Shown: one piece after another, positions 33,474-42,670 of the stretch
Layout of the letters: every line of letters starts with the position of its first letter
How positions within the stretch are numbered: position 1 is the first letter of the stretch
From: Njordibacter sp028825405
Lineage (GTDB): Bacteria > Pseudomonadota > Gammaproteobacteria > Pseudomonadales > Balneatricaceae
DNA length: 64,000 bases
Assembly (NCBI RefSeq): GCF_047730065.1
Contig: NZ_CP159829.1
Span: 372,001 to 436,000 of the forward strand
Direction of reading: 5' to 3'
Made by a program: the position numbers and the translations under genes
The notes under the pieces: model-generated
The model's database searches: none
What the model was told of the DNA's origin: nothing
The model's input: only the letters and a program-made list of their open reading frames with translations

Positions 33474-34663
33474 TGCAAAACTTAGATCATGCTCTGAGCG
33501 CAGAACTTAATCAGCGACAACTTGACCACCTTTATCGTAAACGTAATTCGCATGATGGGCCACAGAGGCCGCAACTAAAAATAAATGGCCAAACATTATT
33601 GGCCTTTTGTAGCAACGACTATTTAGGTTTAGCCAACCATCCTGCACTGATTAGGGCTGCGCAAAATGCGTGTGTTGATTATGGCCTAGGAAGTGGTGCC
33701 TCTCATTTGGTAGCCGGTCATACGGGCGTTCACCACGAGTTAGAAGAAGCCTTAGCGAAGCTGACTCAGCGGCCCAGAGCATTGCTATTCTCTAGTGGTT
33801 ATATGGCTAACATGGGAGTCCTGAGCAGCTTATTAGACCGCCAAGATGCGGTTTATCAAGATCGATTGAATCATGCCTCATTGCTAGATGGTGGGCTTTT
33901 GAGCGCGGCCAAATTCCAGCGCTATCGTCATCAGGATCTGTCTGATTTGCAACGACAGTTAGACAAGACCCAAGCTAGACGTCATTTAGTGGCTACGGAT
34001 GCTGTGTTTAGCATGGATGGCGACACTGCACTGCTAAAACCCCTAAGTCAGCTTTGCCATGCTCAGCAAGCATGGTTGATGATTGACGATGCCCATGGTT
34101 TTGGAGTGCTTGGGCGGGATGGTGGGGGCAGTGCCTTAGCTCAGGGGTTAACCACTGATGACTGTCCTATTTACATGGCAACTTTGGGCAAGGCCTTGGG
34201 GAGTTATGGTGCTTTTGTCGCAGGTAGCGATGTATTGATTGAAACTCTAATCCAATTTTCTCGTAATTATATTTATACTACAGCCTTGCCCCCTGCCATA
34301 GCTGCCGCCAGCCTTGCTGCAGTCAACCTGCTGCAGCACGAGGTTTGGCGGCAGCAACACCTAAACCATCTGATTAGGTTATTTAAACAGCAGGCTGAGC
34401 ACTTGAAATTGCCATTGATGCCAAGTGATACGGCAATTCAGCCCCTATTAATAGGTTCATCTGAGGTGGCACTAAGGTTAAGTGAGTCGCTTAAAGAGAT
34501 GGGCTTTTTGGTCACGGCTATTCGTCCACCAACAGTGCCTAAGAATACTGCTCGTCTGCGCATTACCTTGTCTGCCGCGCATACAGAAAACCACCTGCAG
34601 CAATTATTAGCCGCTCTGTCAAAGTTACAGCATCAGGGTTTATTGGCTGTGGTAGATGATTAA
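33473..34663 (+). CDS. bioF: 8-amino-7-oxononanoate synthase
   Basis: PLP enzyme condensing pimeloyl-thioester and alanine. The 396-residue protein shows FCSNDYLGLANHP near the N-terminus, GSGASHLVAGHTGVHHELE, the conserved DDAHGFGVLG and the PLP Lys in ATLGKALGSYG. It lies between bioB and bioH with overlapping or adjoining ends. Its C-terminal 20 residues extend a little past the usual fold. Confidence 0.97.
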   Translation: MQNLDHALSAELNQRQLDHLYRKRNSHDGPQRPQLKINGQTLLAFCSNDYLGLANHPALIRAAQNACVDYGLGSGASHLVAGHTGVHHELEEALAKLTQRPRALLFSSGYMANMGVLSSLLDRQDAVYQDRLNHASLLDGGLLSAAKFQRYRHQDLSDLQRQLDKTQARRHLVATDAVFSMDGDTALLKPLSQLCHAQQAWLMIDDAHGFGVLGRDGGGSALAQGLTTDDCPIYMATLGKALGSYGAFVAGSDVLIETLIQFSRNYIYTTALPPAIAAASLAAVNLLQHEVWRQQHLNHLIRLFKQQAEHLKLPLMPSDTAIQPLLIGSSEVALRLSESLKEMGFLVTAIRPPTVPKNTARLRITLSAAHTENHLQQLLAALSKLQHQGLLAVVDD

Positions 34664-35449
34664 ATGTGCCTAAACTGTCCCAAGAGCGCAGGCGCTAATC
34701 CAAAGAGCCACAAACGAACTCTAGTTTTGCTCCATGGCTGGGGTTATGACAACACATGCTGGCCGCAAGAAATGTTGCAACAACTGAGAGTCGATTATGA
34801 GCTAATTGTGTTAGATTTGCCGGGTCATGGGCAAGATCCCTCAGAGCTGATCCAGCACGATAGTATCAATCAACTGGATGAATGGATACGGGTTACTAAG
34901 GCCCGACTGCCTCAACGTTATGATTTAATGGGATGGTCACTAGGTGGGCAAATTGCCATTCGCATGGCACATAACGATAGTCGTATACAGAGACTTATAT
35001 TAATGGCTGTCAATCCTAAATTTATTAGTAGTAATGACTGGCCTAAAGCAATGTTGCCTAAACTTCTGCTCCAGTTTGACCAAGGATATCAGGCCCTAGC
35101 AGAAAAGACTTTGCGTCGATTTGCTATGTTGCAGGCCCAAGGTGCAGGGAAACCCAAGCCATTGGGGGTTCACTTGGTGAACCTGATGCTGCCAAAACGT
35201 CAAAAAATACTAGGTCTTAAACTACTATACGAATTAGATGAGCGAGACCATCTTTGTCAGTTATCTCAGCCTTGTTTCCTTGAGCTAGCTGATGCTGATG
35301 AGTTAGTACCCAATGCATGGGTTAGAGAATTAAAACTGCCTAATAATGTGCAGATACATGCTGTATCAGGTGGACATGCCTACTTTTTGGAGACACAGGG
35401 AGTAGGGGCAAATATGGCCAGATTCCTGCGGCTTGAGGTGCCTTGTTGA
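34664..35449 (+). CDS. bioH: Pimeloyl-ACP methyl ester esterase
   Basis: Alpha/beta hydrolase that removes the methyl ester placed by BioC. The 261-residue protein has VLLHGWGYDNTCW (oxyanion region), the nucleophile elbow GWSLGGQ, the acid Asp in DADELVPN and the catalytic His in SGGHAYFLE. The ATG immediately follows the bioF stop. The first 18 residues are polar and unlike E. coli BioH. Its place inside the operon between bioF and bioC supports the assignment; sequence alone would allow other hydrolases. Confidence 0.9.
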   Translation: MCLNCPKSAGANPKSHKRTLVLLHGWGYDNTCWPQEMLQQLRVDYELIVLDLPGHGQDPSELIQHDSINQLDEWIRVTKARLPQRYDLMGWSLGGQIAIRMAHNDSRIQRLILMAVNPKFISSNDWPKAMLPKLLLQFDQGYQALAEKTLRRFAMLQAQGAGKPKPLGVHLVNLMLPKRQKILGLKLLYELDERDHLCQLSQPCFLELADADELVPNAWVRELKLPNNVQIHAVSGGHAYFLETQGVGANMARFLRLEVPC

Positions 35450-36258
35450 TGCCTGATCTAAATTTATTACCTGATGTTGATAAAGTCGCTCAGGCTTTCA
35501 GTCAAGCCGCACATACCTATGATGATGTTGCAGGGTTGCAACGCATCGCTGCTGACCAGCTATTGAAAAAAGGTCCACTAGTCCACCAAGGTAAGGTGTT
35601 AGACATTGGCAGTGGAACGGGTTATGTCAGTGCCCAGTTGGCAGCACTTGAGGCCGTGACTTCAGTAATAGGATTAGATATTGCTCAGGGTATGATAGAT
35701 TATGCCCAATTATGTCACTCTGATAAAAAACTGAATTGGCAATTAGGTGATGCACAAAACTTACCCCATGCTTTGGCCGATAACGTCACGCGCTTCGATT
35801 TAGTTGTTTCTTCTTTATCCATCCAATGGTGCAAAGATCTTGATGCTGTGTTTGCTGGAGTGGCTCAATGCCTAGCTGATGGTGGAGTTTTTCATTGTGC
35901 GACTCTTGGCCCACAAACCTTACACCAGTTAAAGTGGGCTTGGGCTCAAGTCGATAACTATCAGCACGTTAATGACTTTGTGCCTTTGGAAACCCTGCGC
36001 AATCTGCTTGAAAAGCAGTTTGCAGATGTAACTATTGAGTGTGAGCCTGTTGAACTCAAATACCTGACTGTGCATCAACTGACAAGAGATTTAAAACAAC
36101 TTGGTGCCAGCAACCAGAACGCTCAAGCATCCCAAGGTTTAATGGGCATAGGACGCTTTCGTAAGATGGTAGAGGCCTATGAACACTTGCGTGATGATGA
36201 GGCCCAATTACCAGTGACTTATGAAATTTATTACATCAAGGCTAAGGTACATAAATGA
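35449..36258 (+). CDS. bioC: Malonyl-ACP O-methyltransferase
   Basis: SAM-dependent methyltransferase that starts pimeloyl synthesis. The 269-residue protein has the N-terminal KVAQAFSQAAHTYDDVAGLQ pattern typical of BioC, the SAM loop VLDIGSGTGYVSAQL, and VVSSLSIQWCKD. ATG 35449 overlaps the bioH stop (TGATG); two in-frame TTG codons before it are less likely. The end overlaps the bioD start by four bases (ATGA). Confidence 0.95.
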   Translation: MPDLNLLPDVDKVAQAFSQAAHTYDDVAGLQRIAADQLLKKGPLVHQGKVLDIGSGTGYVSAQLAALEAVTSVIGLDIAQGMIDYAQLCHSDKKLNWQLGDAQNLPHALADNVTRFDLVVSSLSIQWCKDLDAVFAGVAQCLADGGVFHCATLGPQTLHQLKWAWAQVDNYQHVNDFVPLETLRNLLEKQFADVTIECEPVELKYLTVHQLTRDLKQLGASNQNAQASQGLMGIGRFRKMVEAYEHLRDDEAQLPVTYEIYYIKAKVHK

Positions 36259-36962
36259 AGCGCTTAAAACAACGCTATTTTATAGCAGGCACAGACACTG
36301 ATGTTGGTAAAACCTTGGTCGCTTGTGCGTTGTTAGCCCAAGCTCGCAGCCGTGGGTTAACCACAGCTGCTGTTAAGCCTGTGGCTGCTGGGTGCATTGA
36401 AACTGAAGATGGCTTAAGAAATGATGATGCAGATCAATTACTGGCCCAGTGTACCGTGCCTTTGCATTACGAACAGGTGAACCCAATCGCCTTTTTGGAG
36501 CCTATTGCGCCCCATATTGCTGCTCAAAAGTTAGGCCAGCGCATGCAGGTGGATCGTCTTTCAGGCTTCACTAGTGGCGTCCTAATGCAAGGGGCCAACC
36601 TCACACTGGTCGAAGGAGCGGGTGGTTGGCGTGTGCCCGTGAACGAGCGTGAAACTTTAGCAGATTTGGCGATATCTCTATCTATGCCTGTCATATTGGT
36701 CGTTGGCATACGCTTAGGCTGTATCAATCACGCATTATTAACAGTCGAGGCGATTACCAAAGACGGCTTAAAACTTGCTGGCTGGGTTGCTAACTGTGTT
36801 GATCCAGAGATGGCTGAGTTGGAGGCTAATATTGCTACTTTACAAAGCCGTATCAAGGCCCCCATGATAGGCTTGGTACCACACCTGACTGGCATAGGCA
36901 CCCCTGCGGCAAGGGTTGACGCTTGTCAGACCTATTTAGATCTTGATACGCTGGTTAACTAA
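36255..36962 (+). CDS. bioD: Dethiobiotin synthetase
   Basis: ATP-dependent ring closure of diaminopelargonic acid. The 235-residue protein has the P-loop FIAGTDTDVGKTLVACAL, the KPVAAGC substrate segment and the VEGAGGWRVPV motif. It is the last gene of the operon and is followed by a strong terminator. bioA, which makes its substrate, is not in the window. Confidence 0.96.
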   Translation: MKRLKQRYFIAGTDTDVGKTLVACALLAQARSRGLTTAAVKPVAAGCIETEDGLRNDDADQLLAQCTVPLHYEQVNPIAFLEPIAPHIAAQKLGQRMQVDRLSGFTSGVLMQGANLTLVEGAGGWRVPVNERETLADLAISLSMPVILVVGIRLGCINHALLTVEAITKDGLKLAGWVANCVDPEMAELEANIATLQSRIKAPMIGLVPHLTGIGTPAARVDACQTYLDLDTLVN

Positions 36963-37018
36963 TGTGGATGGCAGCGATCTAATTTAATTGTTTGGCGGGC
37001 AACTCACGGCATTAACCT

Positions 37019-37048
37019 GCTAACTCAATACAAGCAGTTAGCTTTTTT
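37019..37048 (+). terminator. Rho-independent terminator of the bio operon
   Basis: GCTAACT (37019-37025), ten-base loop, AGTTAGC (37036-37042), then six T residues. It lies about 55 bases after the bioD stop. Confidence 0.88.
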
Positions 37049-37081
37049 ATATCCCCATTTGATGACTGTAAAGTCTCACAA

Positions 37082-37133
37082 TTGACCTTAGGCTATGAAA
37101 CAGAGTATTTTTCAAACAACTGTTTGAAAAATA
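37082..37133 (+). promoter_or_regulatory. Acyl-CoA dehydrogenase promoter with a perfect 28-bp palindrome (PsrA-like site)
   Basis: A 13-base arm TATTTTTCAAACA (37106-37118), two bases AC, and its exact complement (37121-37133). The core CAAAC-AACT-GTTTG fits the PsrA operator form G/CAAAC-N4-GTTTG/C known from Pseudomonas. The palindrome contains the candidate -10 TATTTT (37106-37111), which stands 18 bases from TTGACC (37082-37087), so a bound repressor would block transcription. Confidence 0.7.
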
Positions 37134-37165
37134 GAAGTTTGATTGCATATAACTTAGGAGTCAAC

Positions 37166-38965
37166 ATGCCTAACTACCAAGCTCCCCAACGTGACATTCA
37201 ATTTGTAATGCACGAAGTATTAGCCATGGCTGATCATTATAAGTCTGTGCCTGGTGGTGAAGACATGGATGCACCCATGATAGATGCAATTCTTGAGGAG
37301 GCATCAAAGTTCTCTGAAAATGTGCTTGCTCCAATCAACGCTTCGGGTGATGCTCAAGGATGTCAGTGGAACAACGGTGTTGTAACAACGCCTGCAGGCT
37401 TTAAAGAAGCTTATGCACAATTCGTAGAAGGGGGTTGGCCATCTCTCTCACATAGTCCAGATCTTGGTGGACAAGGCTTGCCAGAGTCACTGGGCACTAT
37501 GGTTAGTGAATTAAATGGCACCTCTAATTGGTCGTGGAGCATGTACTCAGGTTTAAGTCATGGGGCCATGAACACGATAGAGACTCATGGTACTGAAGAA
37601 CAAAAGCAGTGCTATCTATTACCCCTAGTAGAAGGGCGTTGGACGGGTACGATGTGTTTAACTGAATCCCATTGTGGCACAGACCTAGGCTTGCTAAGAA
37701 CTAAGGCAGAGCCACAAGCAGACGGGTGTTATCACATCACTGGTACAAAAATTTTTATTTCTGCAGGTGAGCACGATATGGTGGATAACATTGTGCACAT
37801 TGTACTTGCCCGCTTACCTGATGCGCCTGCTGGTACCAAAGGGATTTCGTTGTTCATTGTGCCTAAGTTTTGTATAAAAGCAGACGGCAGCCTTGGAGAG
37901 CGCAACCAAGTCAAGTGTGGTTCTTTGGAACAAAAAATGGGTATACATGGAAATGCAACTTGTGTGATGAACTTTGATGGTGCCAAAGGTTATCTTATTG
38001 GCCCGGCAAATAAGGGCTTAAATTGCATGTTCACATTTATGAATACGGCTCGTATCGGCACAGCAGTGCAAGGTCTGTGTGCAGCAGAGGGTGCATTTCA
38101 GGGCGCTTTAGAATATGCCAAGGAGAGGTTGCAAATGCGTTCTCTTGCTGGCCCAGTCGCCCCAGAAAAGCCTGCAGACCCGATTATTGTGCATCCTGAC
38201 GTAAGGAGAATGCTACTTACTGCAAAGTCTTTTGCCGAAGGTGGCCGCATGTTAGTTTATTATTTGGCCCAATTAAATGACACAATTACCCGCAATAGTG
38301 ACAGTGACGACGCCAAAGATGCTGAGGTATTGCTGTCTTTACTAACCCCGATAGCCAAGGCATTTATGACTGAAACAGGGGTAGAGTCTGCCAATTTGGG
38401 CATGCAGTGCTTTGGTGGCCATGGTTATATTCGTGAGTATGGCATGGAACAAATTGTCCGAGACGCGAGAATTTCTACTATTTATGAAGGCACCACAGGT
38501 ATCCAAGCACTTGATCTATTAGGGCGCAAAGTGCTCATGACACAGGGTGCAAGTCTCAAACTATTTACTAAAAAAATCCATTTATTCTGCCAAGCTGAAA
38601 TTGAGAATGAAGCTATGGCTGAGTTTATCAAACCCCTCGCAGTAGCCAACAAGGAGTGGGGTGATCTCACAGTAAAACTGGGAATGGCGGCCATGAAAGA
38701 TCGCAATGAGGTAGGCGCAGCTTCGGTAGATTACTTAATGTACGCAGGATATGTGACCCATGCATATTTTTATGCCAGAGCTGCCAAGGTCGCACAAAAC
38801 GCGCTAGCAGGGGACACCTCCGAAACGGATTTCTATGAGGCGAAGTTATTTACGGCCCGTTTCTTTTTTGCCCGCCTATTACCTCGAACACAAGCTCATG
38901 CCAGTGCGATGTTAGCAGGTGCTGATACCTTGCAAGGCTTACATGAAGAACACTTTAGGTTTTAA
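37166..38965 (+). CDS. Acyl-CoA dehydrogenase, long form with extra C-terminal domain (DmdC-like)
   Basis: FAD enzyme that introduces the alpha-beta double bond in acyl-CoA beta-oxidation. At 599 residues it belongs to the long group with an extra C-terminal domain, which includes methylmercaptopropionyl-CoA dehydrogenase DmdC. Visible blocks: MCLTESHCGTDLGLLRTKA (FAD contact), GAKGYLIGPANKGLNCMF, CFGGHGYIREYGMEQ, and STIYEGTTGIQALDLLGRK with the probable catalytic Glu. The start is ATG 37166 with TTAGGAG at 37154-37160; the frame extends upstream through the palindrome. The chain length of its substrate cannot be read. Confidence 0.92.
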   Translation: MPNYQAPQRDIQFVMHEVLAMADHYKSVPGGEDMDAPMIDAILEEASKFSENVLAPINASGDAQGCQWNNGVVTTPAGFKEAYAQFVEGGWPSLSHSPDLGGQGLPESLGTMVSELNGTSNWSWSMYSGLSHGAMNTIETHGTEEQKQCYLLPLVEGRWTGTMCLTESHCGTDLGLLRTKAEPQADGCYHITGTKIFISAGEHDMVDNIVHIVLARLPDAPAGTKGISLFIVPKFCIKADGSLGERNQVKCGSLEQKMGIHGNATCVMNFDGAKGYLIGPANKGLNCMFTFMNTARIGTAVQGLCAAEGAFQGALEYAKERLQMRSLAGPVAPEKPADPIIVHPDVRRMLLTAKSFAEGGRMLVYYLAQLNDTITRNSDSDDAKDAEVLLSLLTPIAKAFMTETGVESANLGMQCFGGHGYIREYGMEQIVRDARISTIYEGTTGIQALDLLGRKVLMTQGASLKLFTKKIHLFCQAEIENEAMAEFIKPLAVANKEWGDLTVKLGMAAMKDRNEVGAASVDYLMYAGYVTHAYFYARAAKVAQNALAGDTSETDFYEAKLFTARFFFARLLPRTQAHASAMLAGADTLQGLHEEHFRF

Positions 38966-39047
38966 TTTAGACGTGACACCCGGTCTGTGACAACTGGTCT
39001 GTGAGAACTCGCGTGTATCAGGCCATTTTCATGCTCACACTGATCTA

Positions 39048-39443
39048 CTAGCTAAAGCTACGGTAAATAAATTCGGCCCAAACATAGACAAAAAATAGCA
39101 CAGCTACAAATACGGCAGCTGAACCCATATCCTTAGCGGCACCTGCAAGGTCGTGGTGTTCTGTACCTATCCGATCTAACGTAGCCTCGACGGCAGAGTT
39201 AAGCAACTCCATTAAAATAACTAACAAGCCAGCACCGAGCATAAGAATGCGTTCTACTGGGGATTCACCTAGGTGAATGGCGCAAGGAACACTGAACAAA
39301 AAAATAACTGTGTATTCCCGCATACCTGCTTCATGTTTAAAACAATAAGCCATGCCTTTAAGCGAAAATACAGTGGCCGTATACATTCTGTTCCAGCCAC
39401 CATTTTTAGGATAGTGCCTTGGATCGGGTTTTTTTGAACTCAT
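39048..39443 (-). CDS. dgkA: Diacylglycerol kinase
   Basis: Small trimeric inner-membrane kinase that recycles diacylglycerol to phosphatidic acid. The 131-residue protein has three membrane segments and the family signature ELLNSAVEATLDRIGTEHHDLAGAAKDMGSAAV. It is convergent with the acyl-CoA dehydrogenase gene. The 20-residue polar N-terminus is normal for marine relatives. Confidence 0.96.
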   Translation of the reverse strand: MSSKKPDPRHYPKNGGWNRMYTATVFSLKGMAYCFKHEAGMREYTVIFLFSVPCAIHLGESPVERILMLGAGLLVILMELLNSAVEATLDRIGTEHHDLAGAAKDMGSAAVFVAVLFFVYVWAEFIYRSFS

Positions 39444-39612
39444 AGGTGACTTCTTATACTAGTTAATTGTGTTTGAGACGCATATTCGCCACCATTAGTT
39501 TAACTAACAAATATAAAACTGAAAAGTAGCCTTATATTTTGTGAAAGTCCTTGCAGGTAATAAATAATGTTAGAATTGGCGAATATTAAAACTGCCTAAT
39601 TGGGATCTTATT

Positions 39613-40617
39613 TTGTATCAATTTATTGCTGGTTTGCCAAAAGTTGAGCTGCACTTGCACATTGAGGGTAGCTTAGAACCAGAACTGATGTTTCAGCTAG
39701 CTAAACGCAATAACATCGATATTCCATATGCTAGTCCAGATGAAGTTCGTGCGGCGTATGATTTTTCAAACCTGCAGTCTTTTTTGGATATTTATTATCA
39801 GGGCGCGCAGGTACTTATCACAGAGAGGGATTTCTATGACTTAACTTGGGCTTATATGCTGCGCTGTAAGACAGATAATGTGCTGCATGCAGAGTTATTT
39901 TTTGACCCACAAACTCACACTAGTCGGGGTGTAGATTTCGACCTAGTAATGAAAGGTATCTGTGGGGCATTGGCTGCAGCAGAGATTGAACTAGGTATTA
40001 GTAGTCAGCTAATCCTGTGTTTTTTGCGCCATTTAGATGAAGCAAGTGCTTTTGATACGTTAAACCAAGCTCAAGCATGGAAACAGCAAATTGTTGCTGT
40101 GGGTCTAGATTCCTCAGAATTAGGACACCCTCCTGAAAAGTTTGCTAGGGTGTTCGCCACTGCCCGTCAACAGGGTTATCTCACTGTAGCACATGCTGGC
40201 GAAGAAGGTCCTTCGAGCAACATCATAGACGCTTTGGATATCCTCCAAGTGAGTCGCATTGACCATGGTGTGCGCTGTGTTGATGACCCTCAATTAGTAA
40301 CTAGACTCATTGATGAACAAATCCATTTAACCGTGTGTCCACTATCAAATACTAAACTGAAAGTTTTTGCATCTATGGAGCAGCACAATATTGTTGATTT
40401 ATTGTACAAGGGTGTCAGCGTGGGTGTCAATTCCGACGATCCTGCTTACTTTGGTGGTTATATGAACGACAACTTTAATGCTCTAGCTAACGCCCACCCA
40501 CTGACTTATGAGCAGCTGGCTAAATTTACCTCTAACGCGATTGATGCTAGCTTTTGTAATGCGCAGCGCAAGTATGAACTCCAACAGCAACTGCAAGTGT
40601 ATTTGGACAAACAATAG
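39613..40617 (+). CDS. Adenine deaminase (adenosine deaminase-family, TTG start)
   Basis: Zn-dependent amidohydrolase of purine salvage. The 334-residue protein has the metal motif KVELHLHIEGSLEPEL, HAGEEGPSSNI, RIDHGVRC, and CPLSNTKLKVF followed by SDDPAYFGGYMNDNF. Sequence throughout resembles the Pseudomonas PA0148-type enzymes shown to deaminate adenine rather than adenosine, hence the call. The start is TTG 39613, giving the family N-terminus; the Shine-Dalgarno is weak (GGGAT). The stop is followed directly by GTGATG, the start area of the next gene. Confidence 0.88.
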   Translation: MYQFIAGLPKVELHLHIEGSLEPELMFQLAKRNNIDIPYASPDEVRAAYDFSNLQSFLDIYYQGAQVLITERDFYDLTWAYMLRCKTDNVLHAELFFDPQTHTSRGVDFDLVMKGICGALAAAEIELGISSQLILCFLRHLDEASAFDTLNQAQAWKQQIVAVGLDSSELGHPPEKFARVFATARQQGYLTVAHAGEEGPSSNIIDALDILQVSRIDHGVRCVDDPQLVTRLIDEQIHLTVCPLSNTKLKVFASMEQHNIVDLLYKGVSVGVNSDDPAYFGGYMNDNFNALANAHPLTYEQLAKFTSNAIDASFCNAQRKYELQQQLQVYLDKQ

Positions 40618-40620
40618 GTG

Positions 40621-41520
40621 ATGAGTAATATTAAAATTTTGGTCACGGGCGTATCTAGCCAAGTTAGATCAGCTCTTTGTGCCAGAGCTTTGAGTGCTGG
40701 GGTGTCTGCCGTATGGTTTGACGACAGTATACTCAACAGTTTGCAATTGGAGTCTATTAAGGCCGCTATTGTAAGCTTCAAACCCAGTTATGTGGTGAAT
40801 ACAGCAAGCTACTCTGTGGTAGATTTAGCTGAAGACAATGCCCAAAAAAGCTATGTTTCTAATCATGATGTGGCCATGGTTTTAGCACAGGCTTGTCATG
40901 AGTTAGCTCTGCCATTATTACACTTGTCAACTGATTATGTGTTTGATGGTGAGCAAAAGGTGCCATATAAAGAGGACTCTTTTGCTGCACCAGTAAATCG
41001 TTTCGGAGTGGCTAAGTTGGCAGCAGAGCAGACCATAAGGCAATACTGCCCTCACCATATTATCTTACGCGTGGGCTGGATTTTCAGTGCTCAAGGTAAT
41101 AATTTCGTTCTCAGAACTTTAAAACAACTGCAAGAGCATCATCAGGTTAAGGCCGTTTCTGACCAGTATGGTTGCCCTACCTATGCCAACGATGTGGCAC
41201 GAGTGCTTATTGCAATAATTAAACAGTTAGAGTGTGACATTGATGTATGGGGCACTTATCATTATAGCGGTGCTGAAGTGACGAGTTGGAAAGGTTTTGC
41301 AGAAGCTATACTTGCTGCAGCAAAAAAACATGGTGTCACCGAGGCTGAAGCTATTGATGCTGTGACTAGTCTTGAATGGCCAGCTGCCGCACCTCGACCA
41401 GCCTATAGTGTGCTTGATTGCAGTAAAATACAGACGACCTTTGGGATACGTCAAAGGCCCTGGCGCTCCGGTCTGGTTAAGGTAATAGATCAAGTGTTTA
41501 AAGGCAAACACGTGATCTAA
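40621..41520 (+). CDS. RmlD-like NAD(P)-dependent SDR lacking the catalytic tyrosine
   Basis: A 299-residue extended short-chain dehydrogenase most like dTDP-4-dehydrorhamnose reductase: HLSTDYVFDGEQKVPYKED, ILRVGWIFS and SDQYGCPTYANDVARVL. Two key sites are changed. The nucleotide-binding loop is VTGVSSQV where the family has GxxGQ, and the YxxxK site reads NRFGVAK, with Phe at residue 128 in place of the catalytic Tyr. No other rhamnose gene is nearby. It may be a non-catalytic or altered-function relative. It probably forms an operon with the deaminase gene. Confidence 0.72.
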   Translation: MSNIKILVTGVSSQVRSALCARALSAGVSAVWFDDSILNSLQLESIKAAIVSFKPSYVVNTASYSVVDLAEDNAQKSYVSNHDVAMVLAQACHELALPLLHLSTDYVFDGEQKVPYKEDSFAAPVNRFGVAKLAAEQTIRQYCPHHIILRVGWIFSAQGNNFVLRTLKQLQEHHQVKAVSDQYGCPTYANDVARVLIAIIKQLECDIDVWGTYHYSGAEVTSWKGFAEAILAAAKKHGVTEAEAIDAVTSLEWPAAAPRPAYSVLDCSKIQTTFGIRQRPWRSGLVKVIDQVFKGKHVI

Positions 41521-41649
41521 TAATCGAGTAAATAGGTAGTGATTGGGACTTAAATTAACTGCGATTAAAAAAGACAGGGCGCGAAGTTAGAAGAGAAGGG
41601 CAAGGGCAGGTATACTAACCCGTAATTTAATTTGAAGGGGCCATTCAAT

Positions 41650-42660
41650 GTGGCTACGAGTGATCTTATGCAGCATCAATTAATCGATGATTTTGGACGC
41701 CAAGTAAATTATGTGCGTATTTCCGTGACTGATCGCTGTGACTTTCGTTGTGTTTATTGCATGGCAGAAGAGATGACTTTTTTGCCCCGCGAAAGCATTA
41801 TGAGTATTGAAGAGATTCAACTAGTTGCGCGAGCGTTTGTCGAGTTGGGAGTAAACCGTATTCGGCTCACTGGAGGTGAGCCTCTGGTCCGCAGGGGTTT
41901 AGTGGATAATTTACATCATATAGGCCGTCTTGAAGGGCTAGATGAACTGCTTATCACCACTAATGGTTCGCAGTTAGTGCGCCATGCCCAAGCCTTAAAA
42001 AAGGCGGGGGTAAAGCGCCTCAATGTCAGTCTAGACTCTTTAGATGAAGCTAAGTTCAAAGCGATGACCCGAACTGGAAAACTGCCCCAAGTCTTGCAAG
42101 GTATTAATGCAGCCATTGAAGCCGGATTTGAGCGTATAAAGCTCAATGCAGTGGTGATGCGAGGTAGTAATGATGATGAAGTGCTGGATTTAGTAGAGTT
42201 TGCTCGAGATAAAGGCATTGATATTGCTTTTATTGAAGAAATGCCACTAGGCACCATCGAAAGTCATGATCGTGCTGTTACTTATTGCTCCAGCGACGAA
42301 GTGCGTGAAATTATTGAGCAGCGCTATCCATTAACCTACAATCCTCAAAAGACAGCAGGACCATCACGCTACTACAGTATGCTTAATCATGGCACTCGGG
42401 TTGGATTTATCTCTCCTCATAGTCATAATTTTTGTGGTGATTGCAATCGGGTAAGGGTGACTGTCGAAGGGCGGTTACTGCTCTGTTTAGGTAACGAACA
42501 TAGTGTTGATTTGATGCCTATACTTCGGAGCCAGCCTGGCCAGATAGAATCACTAAAACAAGCTATTATTGCAGCGATGGCGTTGAAGCCAGAAAAACAC
42601 TATTTTGATTTGCATGAGAAACCGCAAATTCTCCGATTTATGAACGCCACTGGCGGATAA
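41650..42660 (+). CDS. moaA: GTP 3',8-cyclase MoaA
   Basis: Radical-SAM enzyme for the first step of molybdenum cofactor synthesis. The 336-residue protein has the N-terminal cluster motif CDFRCVYCMAE, RLTGGEPLVRRG, the C-terminal cluster CGDCNRVRVTVEGRLLLCLG, and the conserved Gly-Gly end. GTG 41650 is preferred: AAGGGG precedes it at good spacing, while the frame runs back to a TTG at 41632 and forward to ATG 41668. A TATACT at 41611-41616 may be its -10. Confidence 0.95.
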   Translation: MATSDLMQHQLIDDFGRQVNYVRISVTDRCDFRCVYCMAEEMTFLPRESIMSIEEIQLVARAFVELGVNRIRLTGGEPLVRRGLVDNLHHIGRLEGLDELLITTNGSQLVRHAQALKKAGVKRLNVSLDSLDEAKFKAMTRTGKLPQVLQGINAAIEAGFERIKLNAVVMRGSNDDEVLDLVEFARDKGIDIAFIEEMPLGTIESHDRAVTYCSSDEVREIIEQRYPLTYNPQKTAGPSRYYSMLNHGTRVGFISPHSHNFCGDCNRVRVTVEGRLLLCLGNEHSVDLMPILRSQPGQIESLKQAIIAAMALKPEKHYFDLHEKPQILRFMNATGG

Positions 42661-42670
42661 CAAGAATAAT

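Noticed and set aside
38985..39014. Direct repeat GGTCTGTGA-AACT after the acyl-CoA dehydrogenase gene
   Set aside because: Only two short imperfect copies in a convergent gap; no sign of an insertion site or terminator.
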